Program-made: the position numbers and the translations under genes
Part shown: positions 23,293 to 33,553 of the stretch, piece after piece
How positions within the stretch are numbered: position 1 is the stretch's first letter
How the letters are laid out: every line of letters begins with the position of its first letter
DNA from: Symbiodinium natans
Lineage: Eukaryota > Sar > Dinophyceae > Suessiales > Symbiodiniaceae
Reading direction: 5' to 3'
DNA length: 64,000 bases
Assembly (NCBI GenBank): GCA_905221605.1
Contig: CAJNDS010002135.1
Coordinates: 652,501 to 716,500 of the forward strand
The notes under the pieces: model-generated
What the model saw: the letters and a program-made list of their open reading frames with translations, nothing else
What the model was told of the DNA's origin: nothing
The model's database searches: none

Positions 23293-24061
23293 CCTAAACC
23301 CTAAACCCTAAACCCTCAACCCTAAACCCTAATCTCCCTCAGTATTTGGATGGACTGTGCGACTGCTGGTCTGGCTGTAAAGAAGTAGAACAGAATCTAC
23401 TCAGGGATGTTTCAGGATTCAGGATTCAGGGTTCAGGGTTTAGGACGTTGGAGTTGGTGACCTAAACCCTAAACCCTAAACCCTAAACCCTAAGCCCTAA
23501 ACCCTAAACCCAAAACCCTAAACCCTAAACCCTAGACCATATGGGGCTTAGGTTTCGTGAGCCCGGTGCCTCGCGCCCAAAGTTCAAAGCTGGCGGACGG
23601 CAGATAAAGTCTGCGAGTCGACGGCTGGACAGGTCTCGACCCCAAACCAATGTAAAACCCCGGAGCCCTAAGCTTAGCATGAAGTGCTTATGACCCTAAA
23701 CCCCAAACCCCAAACAAACCCTAAACCCTAAACCCTAAACCCTAAACCCTAAACCCTAAACCCTAAACCCTAAACCCTAAACCCTAAACCCTAAACCCTA
23801 AACCCTAAACCCTAAACCCTAAACCCTAAACCCTAAACCCTAAACCCTAAACCCTAAACCCTAAACCCTAAACCCTAAACCCTAAACCCTAAACCCTAAC
23901 CCAAAACCCCAATCCCTAAACCCTAAACCCTAAACCCCTGGGCCGACTCCGAAGCCTAAACCTCTGAAGCCCTGTCCGACGAGCCGTAAGGGCGACCGGG
24001 AGTGCATAGTCACTTCATGCGCCCTGTATACTAACCCTCAGTTGGTCCGTTGGTCACATAA
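23293..24061. repeat. CCCTAAA arrays including a 230-bp run
   Basis: Degenerate arrays to 23,540 and a long nearly perfect CCCTAAA array at 23,710-23,935. The unique pieces between have no gene. Confidence 0.9.
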
Positions 24062-24149
24062 TCTCACCGAAAGAACTTGTGTGGCAAGTAGGCTTCTGCC
24101 TCCATGCAAAAGGAAGCACACAGCCCTGAAGCAAGTTCCTTCGGTGAGA
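24062..24149. mobile_element. Short foldback element
   Basis: TCTCACCGAAAGAACTT at 24,062-24,078 pairs with AAGTTCCTTCGGTGAGA at 24,133-24,149 with one mismatch, across about 54 bases. Confidence 0.7.
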
Positions 24150-26289
24150 AGCGCGACTACTTCGAAGCTCTTTTGACTTACTGATTTGTACGTCTACTTA
24201 CAGTCTCCCCCAGAGACACCTTTCTAACTCTGCTTAATCTAGGACCCGGACAAGGTCCTTATTCCCTTTTTTGAGGGTCGAGGCTCCCTTTCAGCACCTG
24301 AATATTCCTAGGTTACTCTTGGGCCTAAACCCTAAACCCTAAACCCTAAACCCGAAACCCGAAACCCGAAACCCTAAACCCTAAACCCTAAACCCTACTA
24401 CCCCTACTACGTCAAAAGGGCTTCCAAGTACAAGAAGCTGTACGGGGATGCGTCGGGTTCACAGTAGAGCCCGGAAGCATCAGGCCGCGCCCGCCGGGAC
24501 GCAGCTGTTCCCGGAGTTCCTACGTGGACCAGCAAGCAAAGGAGGTTTAGGGTTTAGGGTTTAGGGTTTAGGGTTTAGGGTTTAGGGTTTAGGGTTTAGG
24601 GTTTAGGGTTGAGGGCTTCTGTTTCCTGCGCCTGCGAACGCCCTTCAGCCCCAAACCCTAAACCCTAAATCCTAAAGCCTAAGCCCGAAACCCAAAAAAC
24701 GACTCTTCCACCCTTCCAGGCCGGTGTCGGTGGTTCTGCTTGGAAATCCCACACCCCAAACCCTAAACCCCCCTAAACAAATACGCCAAGGAACCAAAAG
24801 CCTCGTGGCCCAGACACCCAACCTTAGGATGGGGTTTAGGGTTTAGGGTTTAGGGTTTAGGGTCTAGGGTTTAGGGTTTAGGGTTTGGGGTTTAGGGTCT
24901 AGGGTTTAGGGTTTAGGGTTTATGGTCTAGGGTTTAGGGTTTAGGGTTTGGGGTTTAGGGTTTAGGGTTTAGGCCTGTTGCTAAACCAGGTGCAGTGCAG
25001 GACTCGTCCTCTAGTGTCCCAGGCCACCGTTGCCCCCTTTAGGTGGGCGGGGGGTAGGGAGATTCGGTTAAGTACGAGACTTGGCCCACAAATTACTTGA
25101 GAGCCCGAACGTCTTTCCATGACTTTTCGGTTCAGGGTTGAGGGGTTTGGGGTTTAGGGGTTTAGGTTTAGGGGCTTAGGGTTTAGGGGTTTAGGGGGGT
25201 TAGGGGTTTAGGGGTTTGGGGTTTAGGGTTGATTGTTTGCCGGACCGTATCTTGACTTAACTAGCGGTGGAGACGGTTGACCAAGTAAACCCCAAACTCC
25301 AAAAACAGCCTAAATCCCAAACCCCAGACCCCAGACCCCTAAACCCTAAACCCTAAACCCTAAACCCCAAACCCCAAACCCTAAACCCGGGTTCAGGGCT
25401 TAGGAGCACCCTGGAAGGCGTGCAGAGGCAGCCGGTCTGACCCCCGGCGCGCTTTGGGGAGGGAACGCGGCGCAAGAGAGTGTCGTTTTAAAATAAGGTT
25501 TAGGTTTCAAGGTTCAGGGTTCAGGGTTCAGGGTTCAGGGTTCAGGGTTTAGGGTTTACGGTTTAGGGTTTAGGGTTTAGGGTTTAGGGTGCTGAGCTGT
25601 AGGCCCTAAGCCCTAAGTCCTAAACCCCAACACCCTAAGCCCCATATATCCTAGACTAAACCCTAAATAGGGCTTATCGGTTTTAGGGTTTATAGGTTTC
25701 AACGGGTTTATGGGGCTTTCAGGGTTCCAAGTGACCCCAATCCGAAACTCGAGATTCCTAGGGTTGCGGGGCTTAGGTTTTGGGGTAAGGCGAGCTCCTG
25801 TGGGAACATGGAGGCCACATCAGATCGTATGTTCACAGAGCTCCCAATGAAACAGCCTTGCGGTCAACTCTAAGCCCGAAACCCTAAACCCTGAACCCTG
25901 AACCCTGAATCCTAGACCCTAAACCGTAAACCGTAAACCCTAAACCCTAAATCCTAAACCCTAAATCCTAAACCCTAAATCCTAAACCGTAAACTATGGT
26001 AAGCTACCGTAGATTTTCAGCCTTGGGGTGCGGTGGCAAGGCCCGGGACCTCGAAAAAGCAGCGGCCCAGGGGCTAGGGCTTGGGGTTTAGGGTTTAGGG
26101 TTTAGGGTTTAGGGTTTAGGGTTTAGGATTTAGGGTTTAGGGTTTAGGGTTTAGGGTTTAGGATTTAGAATTTAGGGTTTAGGGTGTCCATGCCCCTGGG
26201 AGCCCATCCTTTGCCTAGACGGAGTTTCTGTTCGCCCAGGAGGTCATGAGCATCCTCGAGCACCTCCAGGTGACTGGGTTTAGGGTTTA
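24150..26289. repeat. Patchwork of telomere-like arrays and unique pieces
   Basis: CCCTAAA/CCCGAAA 24,330-24,400; TTTAGGG 24,545-24,615, 24,835-24,975 and 25,140-25,230 (with TTTAGGGG); CCCTAAA 25,340-25,390; TTCAGGG then TTTAGGG 25,510-25,590; CCCTAAA/CCCTAAAT 25,875-25,995; TTTAGGG 26,085-26,190. Pieces between show no gene. Confidence 0.85.
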
Positions 26290-26306
26290 GGGGCGGCGGC
26301 GGCGGC

Positions 26307-26345
<39 letters not shown>
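26290..26345. repeat. (GGC)n and (GCA)n microsatellite
   Basis: GGC trinucleotides passing into GCA trinucleotides. Confidence 0.95.
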
Positions 26346-26346
<1 letters not shown>

Positions 26347-26990
26347 CAAAACCCAAAACCCAAAACCCAAAACCCAAAACCCAAAACCCAAAACCCAAAA
26401 CCCAAAACCCAAAACCCAAAACCCAAAACCCAAAACCCACCCAAACCCAAAACCCAAAACCCCCCAAAACCCAAACCCAACCCAAACCCAAAACCCAAAA
26501 CCCAAAACCCAAAAACCCCAAACCCAAAACCCAAAACCCAAAACCCAAAACCCAAAACCCAAACCCAAAACCCAAAAAACCCAAAACCCAAAACCCAAAA
26601 CCCAAACCCAAAACCCTAAACCCTAAACCCTAAACCCTAACCCACCCTAAACCCTAAACCCTAAACCCACAACCCAAAACCCAAAACCCAAAACCCAAAA
26701 CCCAAAACCCGAATCCCGAAACCCGAAACCCAAAACCCAAGCCCTAAACCCCAAGCCCGAAGCCCTAAACCCGAAGCCTCAAACCCCAAACCCAAAACCC
26801 TAAACCCAAACCCTAAACCCAAAACCCTAGCCACAAACCCTAAACCTCAAACCCCAAACCAAAAACACTGAACCCCAAACCCCAAACCCAAAAGCCTAAA
26901 CCCCAAACCCCAAACCCAAAACCCTAAGCCACAAACCGTAAACCTCAAACCTCATACCCCAAACCCCAAACCCCAAATCCGAAACCCTAA
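26346..26990. repeat. CCCAAAA variant array
   Basis: About 270 bases of CCCAAAA units (T replaced by A in the telomere motif), then mixed CCCTAAA, CCCAAAA, CCCCAAA and CCCGAAG units. The glycine/phenylalanine/tryptophan frames on the minus strand (26,165-26,611) are readings of this repeat and not genes. Confidence 0.95.
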
Positions 26991-27592
26991 ATTTAAGAGC
27001 CTCCGGCTCAAGCCGCCGACCCCGCTGGAGCATAGTTGAGACCCGCTCGCATGGAAGATCATCCCCGGCAGAGTTCTGTGAATCGTTTGGGGGGGGTAGG
27101 GGGTAGCACCAGGACAAGCTCAAGCCAAAAAGACAGGTGGGTGGGGGTGGGGGGGGGAGGGGGGGGGGGTTGGGGTTGGGGGTGGGGGGGTGGGGTTGGG
27201 GGGGTGGGTTGTGGTTGGGGGGGGTTGGGGGGCCGGGGGGGTTGGGGGGGGTGGGGGGGTTGGGGGGGGGGTGTGGGTGGGGGGTGGGGGTGGGGGGGGG
27301 TGTGGGTGGGGGTTGGGTGGTGGGGGGGGGGGGCAGTGGGGGGGGTTGGGGGGTTGGAGGGAGGAGCGGGAAACGCTGAGTTTGCTGAGGCGCACCTACC
27401 CCCCCAACCCCGTGCTGAAACCCCCGTTTTACGCTGTGCGGGGTGGTGCGTGGTCCCCACTAAAAAATTGTGCAACCGACCCCCCCACCCCCCCCCCTCC
27501 CCCCCCCCCCCCCGCGTTTTGGGGGGGCAAGGAGGGAAAGAGGGAGGTTTCACCTCCTTTTCCCATCCAACACCGCCAGGGTCGGCGGACCC
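26991..27592 (+). mobile_element. Dispersed element, copy B (about 600 bp) with G-rich expansion
   Basis: Same start and end text as copy A, enlarged by a GGGGTTGGGGGTGGGG-like tract at about 27,135-27,360 and a poly-C stretch at about 27,478-27,515. The glycine/tryptophan and proline frames across it come from these tracts. Confidence 0.8.
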
Positions 27593-27649
27593 CAAACCCC
27601 AAACCCTAAACCCCAAACCCTAAACCCCAAACCCTAAACCCTCAAGCCT

Positions 27650-27897
27650 AGATTTCAGAGCCTCCGGCTCAAGCCGCCGACCCCGCTGGAGCATAGTTGA
27701 AAGGTTTAAACGCGCTTGTCAGCTCAAAGGATGCTAAAAGTTGATTTGCTTGAGCCTCTGTGAAACGTTGGGGGGGGGAGGGGGGGGTAGGGGGTAGGAG
27801 CAGGACCCCAACAGGAGCGAGGGTCCAACAACCGGAGAGGGGGGGGTAGGGAGGGGGTGGGAGGGGGGGGGGGTGGGGGGTGGGGAGGGTCGGCGGA
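27650..27897 (+). mobile_element. Dispersed element, copy C (short)
   Basis: Shares GAGCCTCCGGCTCAAGCCGC, the GGAGCATAGTTGA segment, the G-rich tract and the GGGTCGGCGGACCC end, but lacks most of the middle seen in copies A and B. Confidence 0.75.
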
Positions 27898-28384
27898 CCC
27901 TCAACCCTAAACCCTAAACCCTAAACCCTAAACCCTAAACCCTAAACCCCAAGCCCCAACTTCCTGAAGGCGGCAGGGCTTCGCTCTGCGCTGTGCGCCC
28001 GAGGTGGCGCGGCGGCCATCTTCGAGGAGGCCAGGGCTGAGTTAGGGCTTCGGGACTAGCCCTAAACCCTAAACCCTAAACCCTAAACCCTAAACCCTAA
28101 ACCCCCTCAACCCTAAACCCTAAACCCTAAACCCTATACCCTAAACCCTAAACCCTAAACCCTAAACCCTAAACCCTAAACCCTAAACCCTAAACCCTAA
28201 ACCCTAAACCCTAACCCCGAAGGGTTTAGGGTCTGGGGTTTTGGAATCTATGGGCTCAAAGGGAGCGAGAAGGTGGCTCTGTTTTCCTCGAGGAATTTCT
28301 TCTGAGTCTTTGGGGTTGTTGGGCTTAGGGTTTAGGGTTTAGGGCTAGGGGTTTAGGGTTTAGGGCTTGGGGTTTAGGGTTTAG
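27898..28384. repeat. Telomere-like arrays
   Basis: CCCTAAA at 27,905-27,950 and 28,065-28,212. TTTAGGG at 28,325-28,385. Confidence 0.93.
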
Positions 28385-29400
28385 GCTTTTGCCAAGCTTC
28401 TGACATTCTCCGACTCACGCGCGAAACAAGTTATCCGTTTGAGGGGTCCCCTCGTTGGCGATGATCATCTCGTTCGTGGGTCAGCGGCATTTTGTCGACT
28501 GCTGCATGGAGACGTGGGGAGTACTCAATCGCTTGCGAGTTTGGTGAGGGTCCGTCTGAGAGCAAAGTCTTTCGCGCGCAGCCTACTATCCCAAACCCTA
28601 AGCCCTAAACTCTCATACCCAAAGTCTCACTAATTAAGCCCTAACCTAAACCCGTTCCTGACCCTAAACCCTAAACCCTAAATCCTAAGCAGACAGGTCA
28701 GCAGCTTAAACGAGGAGGATCGAGCCGCTTTGTGTGTCTTGGTTGGCAGTGAGGGCGGTTGCAGAGCTCAGGGGCCTTACGGTTTTAGAGTGTAGGGTTT
28801 AGGGTTTAGGTTTAGGATTTAAGGTGTAAGGTTCGGGGTTCCACACTACCGCTCAAGCCCCAATCAAAAACCCTAAAGGCCTAATCAAACCCAATACCTG
28901 AGAAAGGGTTTTCTGCTTGAGGGCGCGAGGGCTTCCGTCAGCAAATCCACACTTCTCAACTCATTCTTTGTAATTCTCAAGTCAACCCTCCTTTTTGGCC
29001 GGCCATCTCACCGCCATGGGCAATTCTCGGCTGTCCAGTTTTGCTTTGCTACCGAACCTCCTTCATCATATCGCCGTGGTTGTGCGTGGCCTTGTCCGCG
29101 CTGCTGGTATGCCAGCGCCCTTCAAGTGGGGCACTTGCCCCATGTGTCAGCAGTATGCTATGCATCCGCATGTGTATGCCAGCGGACCGAAGATGAACCG
29201 CTTGTCCTTGCTTTGCAATGGCTTTTGCAAGCGGCCGCCGTGTGTGCCTTGGGGATCGACCATTCCCCATGGCTCGCATGTTCGAGACCCCACAGTGGGT
29301 CCAGGATCAACTTGGAGGTGCCTATGGCATGGTGCACGTTCACGCAGACCCCCGAAGTCCCCTGTAGCTCCCTTAGTTTACTAAACTCCCTAAGACCCAA
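28385..29400. other. Unique block with an orphan 129-codon frame
   Basis: Unique sequence with weak telomere-like patches near 28,590-28,690 and 28,795-28,830. The frame at 28,995-29,384 (plus) contains two cysteine pairs (CPMC and an LCNGFC stretch) but no family I recognise, and comparably long frames overlap it on minus. It may hold an exon or be chance. Confidence 0.4.
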
Positions 29401-30659
29401 ACCCTAAACCCCAAACCCTAAACCCCCAGACCCCGTAAGTCCCCTTTAGCTCCCTTGACTTCCTAAGCTCCCTAAGCCCCCAGACCCCCTAAGTCCCCTC
29501 CTGAGCTCCCATAGCTCCTTTAGCTCCCCCAAACCCCCTAAGCCCCCAGACTCCCCCTCAGTCCCCTCCTTGGTTCCCTAAACTCCCTAATCCCCCGAGG
29601 CCACTCCAAGACCTCAATACTTATAACTGTACTTCTAACCCACTTATAAGCCCCTTAAGTGCCCTTATATGGTTATACGTATAGTTATAAGTGTAGGTAT
29701 AATTGGTTGATAAGTACCATGAACCTCCAAGTAGTGTTGTACGTTTTGACACAGCGCAATGCCAAGAACCGTGCACCCATTCAAAATCCAGAGAACCGAC
29801 GGTGCAAGCCAAAACAAAGCAAGAAACGCGTGTGCAGACACCTTGGAAAATCAGCGTTATAAAAAAACAACGACAAATTCATATATGGAAATTAAAGTCA
29901 AAAACAAGCGTTTATACCTGCACAACACGCGTTCCGACAAAAAAGCACGTGCGGAAACAGGGCGGGTTTCAGCTAGGGTCATCCTAAACCCTATACCCTA
30001 AACCCTATTTCCTAAACCCTGAAGGAAGTGAGTGGCGCCCTGTCAACTCGAAATTGGCTTCTGCCTGACGTCAAGATAGAAGCACCAAGCCCTAAAGCCG
30101 GGATTAGGGTTTAGGGTTTAGGGTTCTAAAGCCTACACCCTGAGCCCTCCTGCTGCCGAAGCCCACTACACTCGAAACTCTCAGCCATACTTACAAGTAG
30201 CCCCTCAGGGTCAGGTTTTCGGGGGCTGCAAGAAACGGGGCCAGGGTGGTGCTTCTATTTCCTTTCTGGGCGGTTAGGGTTTAGGGTTGAAAGGGTTTAG
30301 GGTTCGGGTTGACGGTTTGGGGGTAGGGGTTCGCTGTTGAGATGCTCCCTTCAGCCCGCTAAACCCTAAACCACTTAGGGGAATCATGAGATGCCCCTTC
30401 CCCCCTAAATCCTAAACCCTAAACCCTAAACCCTAAACCCTAAACCCTAAACCCTAAACCCTAAACCCTAAACCCTAAACCCACTATCCTTCAGCCCTCT
30501 TGCTGCTTTGCATGTTGGGGGACCCGAAGCCGTGAACCCTAAGCTCTGGACCCTTAAGCCTGAGTCCTAGACCCTGAGCCAGAAGAGGGTTTCGGGTTTA
30601 GGGTTTAGGGTTTAGGGTTGGGTTTAGGGTTTAGGGTTTAGGGTTTAGGGTGTTCCAAA
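29401..30659. repeat. Degenerate CCCTAAG-rich repeat, unique piece and telomere-like arrays
   Basis: About 29,345-29,600 holds two or three copies of a roughly 65-bp unit built from CTCCCTAAG, CCCCCAGACCCCCTAAGTCC and similar text. 29,638-29,705 is related to 12,350-12,425. 29,705-29,985 is unique and AT-richer with overlapping frames of 60-94 codons lacking domains. CCCTAAA lies at 30,410-30,482 and TTTAGGG at 30,595-30,655. Confidence 0.7.
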
Positions 30660-31745
30660 GTGCCGCGGTCCCGACCCGCGCCAGGGAGTGGTGGCGGGTC
30701 GGGCCGCCTCGGTGCAGCGGATCCCACCCCAACCACCCAAACTACCGCCTTTTTCGGGTTTAGAGCGGTCTACCCCCCGCCCCCCTATCAAGGGGGCTTT
30801 CACCTCCTCTCTCCTCGATGGCCGGGATGGGACGTACTGCTGCTGTTGCTTGAGCCTACACGTTCAAGACACTTTGAAGGCCATAGCTAAGCCCCGTGTC
30901 GGTTTTTCCAACCCGAGCCATGTTGGTCGCAGGACTCCGGAATAACCCGGATGAGATGGAGGGAATGCGGCGGGGGCAGCCCTGGCAGGCGCAACCCTGG
31001 CGTGCAACCCCGGCGAGGGCAACATTGCCGGCACCCTGGCGGAATAATAGAGTACTTTGGCAGGGAGCTTGTGGTTCCTTCATAGAGAAGGACGACGAAG
31101 CCTTGCAAGCGCGCAGGGAGGACCAGGTTGTCTTGGGAGGGCCGTCACTGAGAAGGTGCACAAGTAGGCGACATGGTGCGGGGTTGGTGGCGGGGCAACC
31201 CTGAAGGGGGAGGGGGCGGGGAAACCCTGGCAGGGACAACCCTCACAAGGGCAACCCTGGCGGGGCAGACCTGGTGGGCAACCCTGGCGGGGGCAAACCT
31301 GTCACCCTAGCGAGGGCAACCCTGCCAAAAGCGAAGCTGGAAAGTTGGAAAGGAATTTTGGGCGCAACTGGTATAGGGCAACCACCCTGGCGGGGGGCAA
31401 CCCTGGCGGGGGCAACCCTGGCGGGGGCAACCCTGGCGGGGGCAACCCTGACGGCGGCAACCCTGCTGGGGCAAATCTGGCGGGGGCAACTTGGTGGGGT
31501 TTCGGGTTTAGCGGTCTACCCCCCACCCCCTATCAAGGGGGCTTTCACCTCCACTCTCCCCGATGGCCGGGATGGGACGTACTGCTGCTGTTGCTTGAGC
31601 CTACACTGTCCTGGATCCAAACTACTGTGTTTAAGACACCCTCAAGGCCATAGCTAAGCCCCGTGTCGGTTTTTCCAACCCGAGCCATGTTGGTCGCAGG
31701 ACTCCGGAATAACCCGGATGAGATGGAGGGAATGCGGCGGGGCTC
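30660..31745 (+). repeat. Left edge of gene island; duplicated segment of about 220 bp and minisatellite
   Basis: The telomere motif stops at 30,655. The segment 30,759-30,975 recurs at 31,505-31,741. Both run from GCGGTCTACCCCCC through GGGACGTACTGCTGCTGTTG to GAGATGGAGGGAATGCGGCG. The second copy has about 35 extra bases in the middle. Between them (31,020-31,495) are degenerate 15-bp GGCAACCCTGGCGGG units and one TAGAGAAGGACGACGAAGC motif near 31,082. Confidence 0.85.
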
Positions 31746-31998
31746 CTCTAGGTGTGCATTGAGAGTGGCCCCTGGTGGGCAACCCTGGCGGGGCAACTTT
31801 GGTGGGGGCAACTCGAAGGAGCAACCCTGGCAGGCAACCATGGCGGGGGCCTGGCGGGGGGCAACCCTGGCTTGCGGGGGCAAACCTGGCGGGGGCACTG
31901 GCACAACCCTGACGGGCCCTGCGAATGGCAGGGCCAATCGGGGCAAGCTGGCGGAAGCAAGCTTGGCGTTGGGGGGGGGGGCAGCCTGCATCAGTGCC
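31746..31998 (+). repeat. Degenerate 15-bp GGCAACCCTGGCGGG minisatellite
   Basis: Irregular copies of the unit that forms the large array at 54,212-56,189. Confidence 0.8.
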
Positions 31999-32390
31999 CA
32001 GGAAGGAGGAATTTGTTCTCCCTATATGAGGGGGTTCCAGGGCTCAGACCTGCGCAGGAGGAATTTGTTCAAGGTTCCAGAGCTCAGAGGAGGAATTCGT
32101 TCTACCTGTATGAAGGGGTCCGGAGCTCAAACCTGCCCAGAATTTGCTACCAAAAAGAAGGGGTCCGGAGCACAGACCTGCCTAGGAGGAATTTGTTCTA
32201 CTTGTATGAAGGGCTTCCAGAGCTCACCTGTTCAGGAGGAGTTTGTTCTACCTATATGAAGGGGTTTGGAGCTCAGACCTGCCCAGGAGGAATTGGCTCT
32301 ACCTATGTGAAGGGGTTCCAGACCTCCGACCTGCCCAGGAGGAATTTGTTCTATACCTATATGAAGGGGGTCCAGAGCTCAGCGCTTGGC
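31999..32390 (+). repeat. Tandem repeat of about 51 bp
   Basis: Seven to eight diverged copies containing CAGGAGGAATTTGTTCTAC, CTATATGAAGGGGTTCC and AGAGCTCAGACCTGC. The unit is close to 17 codons, so parts read as a 17-residue repeat (LYEG...PAQEEF), but the phase breaks between copies and I do not call a protein. Confidence 0.85.
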
Positions 32391-32798
32391 CCGAATGGGG
32401 GGGCGGCCCTCGGACAAAAGGATCAGCCCGAAAGTGCTCGATTCCCAGCGCAAGGCCCCAAAGCGCTCGCCCCCCGGTGATTTTAGCGGGAATTCATATG
32501 GCAGCACGGACCCCCCCATTGTTGCAGATTTCAGGCTCGGCCGCCCCTGCCGGCAAGCGCTTCGGTCCGTCCTTAGCCAGGGATCTACGAGCGTACATCG
32601 CTGAGGATCTTCGAAGAGGCTTTTGTTATATTGGAAGAGCACCTGTTGATACATAAGTAAGCTCTACCTCCAGGTTCCCAGCGCAGAAGAGCCAGAAGCC
32701 GACGCTTGCAGGAACCCCTGGGTCGAAGGGCGCCCTGCACGCACATCTCGGCGTCTGGTGACGCGCGTGGATGGGCGAGGGAGTGGACTTCGAGACTC
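32391..32798. other. Unique DNA upstream of 90-bp repeats
   Basis: GC-rich sequence with overlapping frames on both strands and no recognised domain. Confidence 0.45.
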
Positions 32799-33260
32799 TG
32801 GCTCGGCAAGGCCGGGGGGCGGCACAGCCGCACTCGTCGAGGCCGCGGCCTTTTCGATTGTGTCGTTTCATAGATCACTTTTCTCAAGCATCTCGCCTGT
32901 CAAGGCCAGATGGCGGCGCGGCCGCACTCGTCGAGGCCGGGGCCTGTCTTTTTCTCCAGTTCACCTTTTCTCAAGCATCTCGCCTGTCAAGGCCGGAGGG
33001 CGGCGCGGCCGCACTCGTCGAGGCCGGGGCCTGTCTTTTTCTCCAGTTCACCGTATTTCTCGCTTCTGAAGCATCTCGCCTGTCAAGGCCGGAGGGCGGC
33101 GCGGCCGCACTCGTCGAGGCCGGGGCCTGTCTTTTTCTCCAGTTCACCGTATTTTCTCGCTTGGAAGGGCCATGAAGGGCCGGGGAGCGGCAAGCATCTT
33201 GCCTGACCAGGCCGGGGGGCGGCGTGGTCGCACCCGTCCAGGCCGGGGCTTGTTGCGCAG
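32799..33260 (+). repeat. Tandem repeat of about 90 bp upstream of the RNA polymerase gene
   Basis: Five copies starting near 32,799, 32,883, 32,972, 33,067 and 33,190, the middle three best conserved. Each has CATCTCGCCTGTCAAGGCC, GGCGGCGCGGCCGCACTCGT and CTGTCTTTTTCTCCAGTTCA. Copies end 300 bp before the ATG of the polymerase frame, so they may lie in its upstream or regulatory region. Not coding as far as I can see. Confidence 0.88.
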
Positions 33261-33553
33261 GGGTATCCCCGGGCAAGGATTTCGGCAATTGCAGCAGGAG
33301 CTGGGAGATCAGCGTTTCCTGGGGGGGCCAACCTCCTTGCATCTGCAAGAGTCTGGTGTTCTCGTCAAGTCTTGTTGAAGAAGACCTTGGACTTCCAAGC
33401 TTTGTGTTTTTTGAAGCATGCGGGCAGTTCCGTTTGTCATGATTCTGTCATGCTGCTTAAAGCGACACTGCGTAGTCCTGCTGCGCCCCTTTTCTTCTGA
33501 AAGAACTTGCAAGGTTCTTTTTCTCTTTGGTGTAGTCGGGGCCAGCCAGAGAG

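Noticed and set aside
26165-26611. Glycine/phenylalanine/tryptophan-rich minus frames
   Set aside because: They are translations of the CCCAAAA array and a GCA microsatellite.
27036-27623. Glycine/tryptophan-rich plus and proline-rich minus frames
   Set aside because: They come from the G-rich tract inside dispersed element copy B.
28995-29384. 129-codon frame with cysteine pairs as a zinc-finger gene
   Set aside because: Cysteine spacing fits no family I know, frames on the other strand are similar in length, and there is no supporting context.
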